From NCBI GenBank assembly GCA_014843695.1, contig CM026391.1:38501515-38565514 (forward strand): 64,000 nt of DNA, read 5' to 3'. Below, one piece after another: positions 61,346-64,000 of this stretch. The stretch's first letter is position 1. Each line of letters starts with the position of its first letter. The position numbers and the translations under genes are program-made. The stretch is from Archivesica marissinica (lineage: Eukaryota > Mollusca > Bivalvia > Venerida > Vesicomyidae). The notes under the pieces were generated by a model that saw only the letters and a list, made by a program, of their open reading frames with translations, did no database searches and was not told the origin of the DNA.

Positions 61346-62086
61346 CTACTTGAAGATGCCCGGGTAACGCTTGTCGATAAGTGTGAACTGTTTTCGTCCT
61401 TCTGTTCGGAAGTTGTTAGCTTCTCGTGGATATGTCGGATGGTCCGATACGAAAAGCCTGCACGTGGTGTGGTTCTCAACTGTGCATTGTGATGTGCATG
61501 GTTGTGTGTAAGGATGGATATCACATAACCCATTAGCTATGGCATTGGCGTTTGTTCCCCAACAGATGATATATAAATTCGCGTTTTGTTTGCACAATCT
61601 GCGGACCAATGTATTTGTAAAGTTGAACCAAGCTTGATAGTGCATTTGGTAATTACGCTGTGGATCAATGGTGAGGACAGCGTTCAGTAGTAAGACTCCG
61701 CTCTCGGCCCAGGATTCGTGACAACACGATGCGTTAGTCGTGTCCCGTAAATCAGCGTCCCGAAGTGCTTGGTGCATTTTAGCCATGGCGGTAGACATAG
61801 TTTCAGTCGTTCCCTGTGGAAAGGAGAATGCCAGTCCAGTTGCAAGGTCTCGATTCAGAATAGGATCTTGTGCAATTAGGACAACCTTTATGTCCGCAGG
61901 TGAGCATATCGTCAGTGCTCGAAGTATCAGATTTAGCTCTGGAATGTGATCACCGAATCCCTCAACTACTTCAAGGCTTCTGTTTAATTCAGCAAGTAAA
62001 TCAGGGTCTTTATTAATAAAAGTTATCCAATCCACATGAACTTTATTTATTTTTAAAAATCTATCTGCGTTAGTCTGCGGATTCAT
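61346..62086 (-). CDS. uracil-DNA glycosylase-like protein, right copy (246 aa)
   Basis: Intronless, same motif order as the left copy: AQDPIL (72-77, Asp74), GLAFSF (84-89, Phe87), GVLLLNAVLT (130-139, Asn135) and SDHPTYP (214-220, His216). Tyr and His of the usual GQDPYH loop are Ile76 and Leu77. It is about 71% identical to the left protein over 246 aligned residues, yet silent differences occur in only three codons (Ala, Lys, Gly). Unchanged blocks coincide with the expected active site and hydrophobic core. Replacements gather in the N-terminal 50 residues, residues 92-130, 143-170 and the C-terminal 60. Two in-frame indels (one and three codons) separate the copies. It ends at TAG, where the left copy has TCG. 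Diversifying selection is inferred; activity is not proven. Confidence 0.82.
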   Translation of the reverse strand: MNPQTNADRFLKINKVHVDWITFINKDPDLLAELNRSLEVVEGFGDHIPELNLILRALTICSPADIKVVLIAQDPILNRDLATGLAFSFPQGTTETMSTAMAKMHQALRDADLRDTTNASCCHESWAESGVLLLNAVLTIDPQRNYQMHYQAWFNFTNTLVRRLCKQNANLYIICWGTNANAIANGLCDIHPYTQPCTSQCTVENHTTCRLFVSDHPTYPREANNFRTEGRKQFTLIDKRYPGIFK

Positions 62087-62208
62087 GTTTATTGGTATCC
62101 GTTGAAGTCGTTATGAACCAAAATAACCAAATATATCAATCTTTTTAAAAAGTTAATGAACACATTAATACACGTCCAGTTTTCTTCAGGTGATCTATAC
62201 CTCTGATA
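62087..62208 (-). promoter_or_regulatory. conserved 5' flank of the right UNG-like gene
   Basis: Differs from 3826-3947 at about three of 122 positions. Promoter role inferred from position. Confidence 0.35.
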
Positions 62209-62299
62209 AGTATATCAATGTCATAGGCCCCTTTGTTATTACTGTTCACACTAAGTTTATAAATATTGATTCAATTTCCATTGTTACGTTTGTATTAGC

Positions 62300-62609
62300 A
62301 GTTAATTCACTGTATTTAATAAGGTATTTTAATTTGGTTGATAGATCGATTGATGTATTGGCTGATTAATGGATTGATTGGTTGATAAATTGATAGAAGT
62401 AGCAGATACAACATTCAGAAGAACAACTCATTGGCTGTCCGGGGAATACAATTATTATTACAAACTCTCAAATGAGACTTTGACTAGAGAAAGGGTTATT
62501 ATGGGGTTTTGGATTAATCTACATCTTTATCTGCTGCCAGGATCCTGTATCTTGATATCTCTCTTTAAAATAGATGCATGGTGGATATATGCCATTGAAG
62601 GAATGGTGA
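62300..62609. other. intergenic outside the palindrome
   Basis: Begins with a run of 'gattga/ttgatt' words. A 123-codon frame (62378-62749) runs into the repeat that follows and has no domain, so it is not accepted as a gene. Confidence 0.5.
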
Positions 62610-62890
62610 ACATTGTAGGCCCTGATCAGACTGCGCAGGCCTCATCATGGGAAACAATTGTGCCAAGTTATTTTAAAGTCCATCAATGCATAATGAAATT
62701 ACCGTCCAGACAAGATCTAGCATGCCCATTGTTAACCTTTAACCCATAAGTGTGACCTTGACCTTTGAGGTACGGACCTGGGTCTTGCGCTCGACATGCC
62801 ATCATGATGGTGAAAAATTGTGCCACGTTATTTTAAAATCCATCAATGCATAACAAAGTTACAGTCCGGACAATTTTTGTTACGTACGTA
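62610..62890 (+). repeat. dispersed molluscan-type repeat
   Basis: Contains 'gtgaccttgacctttgaggt' and 'gacctgggtcttgcgctcga', a phrase I know from many bivalve sequences. A near-duplicate 'aattgtgcca.gttattttaa' occurs twice, about 165 bp apart (near 62655 and 62817). Probably part of a DNA-transposon or unclassified family. Confidence 0.6.
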
Positions 62891-63281
62891 CGTGTACAAG
62901 GGCAAATCTAAGTGCCTCCACTATGGGGGGGGGGGCACATCTAATAATGGGACTCCCAGTCGAAGTGTTGCCAATAGTGGTCTACCCACTTGACCCCGCA
63001 CCGGCACTCATGGCTAGGGTCCCAGACCAAGCCATCAAAGTTCGAGTCCGGCCCTGGCCTCAAAGTTGGACAGGACGAGGACCGTCTAATATATTTGGGT
63101 GTGTCTTGTGGTGAAGATGGATGAGGTGGTGTAGATGGGTGAGAGCGTGTATGTTTGATGTCTGATAGTGTTTTATGTGTATGTTGGTGGTGTGTGTGTG
63201 CCTTGGGTGTTGAAATCCATACCCAGAGTATGAATTTCGCCCCCCAAAGATGTATGATGAAGTGCCTGAAAGTTGTGAAAG
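62891..63281. other. intergenic, no gene seen
   Basis: Poly-G run at 62923-62935, then GC-richer sequence with short frames only. Confidence 0.5.
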
Positions 63282-63415
63282 TGGTGCTGTGCGTGTGCTG
63301 TGTGAAGTGTGTGTGGTGTCTGAGTGGTTATCAGGAAGTGGTGCTGAGCGTGTGCTGTGTGAAGTGTGTGTGGTGTCTGAGTGGTTATCAGGAAGTGGTG
63401 CTGAGGGCATAGTGT
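63282..63415. repeat. 57-bp tandem duplication
   Basis: 'gtggtgctg.gcgtgtgctgt...gagtggttatcaggaa' is present twice plus the start of a third copy. Confidence 0.88.
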
Positions 63416-64000
63416 GTGTGGTGTGCTTTGGAGGGGGTGGTGGTTTTAATGTATCAACTGAAAAGTGTAAAGAAACAGAAGACGACATTTTTTAAAAACA
63501 AATAAAAATACAAAATAAGTTGTAAAATTACAAGTTAAAAATAAAGGAAAATGAAATAATAACTTGGGATATGGCAACAGCAAGTATTATAAGCAAGCAG
63601 GTACTGTAAAACAAAAATAAAAAAGCAATTCATAATAATATTAGGCACATGCAAAAGCACCACCTGTGGGTACCAATGCTTGGCTGCAGCTGCTTGGAGG
63701 CGAGGATATATTTAAATTTAGAAGGGGCATATATTTATAAAAGTGGTGTATACAGAGTTATGTAACTTGTCTTACTAATGTGACTTGTTAGACAATTAAA
63801 TCCCCATTCAAGATAAATCCATCTCGGCGATAAAAAAGAGCACAGTGAGGTTTTGTACGATGCCGAGGTTATGACAATATCTTGACTTTTTTCCTTCAAC
63901 ATCAACCAAACTAAGGGCACAAGTGAATGCTACATATGTTCTACATGCTCCCTAGAACACCAGCATTTCTTAAATTGTACAACACAGAATCAAGCAGTGT
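63416..64000. other. intergenic to window end, no gene seen
   Basis: AT-rich. A 61-codon minus frame (63735-63920) is not supported. Confidence 0.5.

Noticed and set aside
62378..62749. 123-codon frame in the right flank
   Set aside because: Half of it lies in a dispersed repeat, and no domain is recognisable.

Overview
This is eukaryotic, very repeat-rich, AT-biased DNA, most likely from a bivalve mollusc. The evidence for a mollusc is tRNA-headed SINEs whose core resembles repeats common in bivalve genomes, the unit near 62.6-62.9 kb reading 'gtgaccttgacctttgag...gacctgggtcttgcgc', several families of short TIR elements, non-LTR retrotransposons and long minisatellites. No prokaryotic operon, RBS or CRISPR is present, and the species cannot be named from sequence.

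The window is organised as a giant imperfect inverted repeat. Left arm 3742-20603 and right arm 47451-62299 match in opposite orientation and flank a 26.8 kb spacer that contains a 1000-N gap. Each arm carries the same two intronless genes. The outer gene is a divergent family-1 uracil-DNA glycosylase-like protein (3948-4724 + and 61346-62086 -). The inner gene encodes a 391-residue Ser/Pro/Lys-rich protein of unknown function (18739-19914 + and 48140-49315 -). Between them lie SINEs, TIR elements and arrays, mostly shared by both arms, plus a few insertions and expansions private to one arm.

The most notable observation is how the two UNG-like copies differ. Flanking DNA differs by about 2-3%. 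Inside the reading frame I count about 70 amino-acid replacements and only 3 silent codon differences, and the excess begins at codon 3 and ends at the right copy's stop codon. The 391-residue gene, in the same duplication, shows 4 replacements and 6 silent differences. The UNG-like gene therefore looks like a strongly diversifying protein. The positions equivalent to catalytic Asp, stacking Phe, uracil-reading Asn and the His of the HPSPLS motif are unchanged, while the Tyr and His of the usual GQDPYH loop are missing in both copies.

Layout: 1-3741, left flank with two GC-rich minisatellites and three SINE copies; 3742-20603, left arm, including a 3.8 kb array of a 24-bp unit that is a single copy in the right arm; 20604-47450, spacer with SINEs, arrays of 5, 21 and 62 bp, (ACGC)n, two blocks of a 45-bp minisatellite (4.7 and 2 kb) on either side of a 5'-truncated LINE with an intact reverse transcriptase, a 29-bp satellite running into the N gap, and a second, older LINE fragment; 47451-62299, right arm with a third LINE fragment; 62300-64000, right flank with a molluscan-type repeat and no supported gene.

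Caution: 1-3% arm divergence is also typical of allelic divergence in bivalves. The palindrome could therefore be two haplotypes joined head to head by the scaffolder. In that case the UNG-like pair would be alleles rather than paralogues, and the replacement-only pattern would still need explaining.
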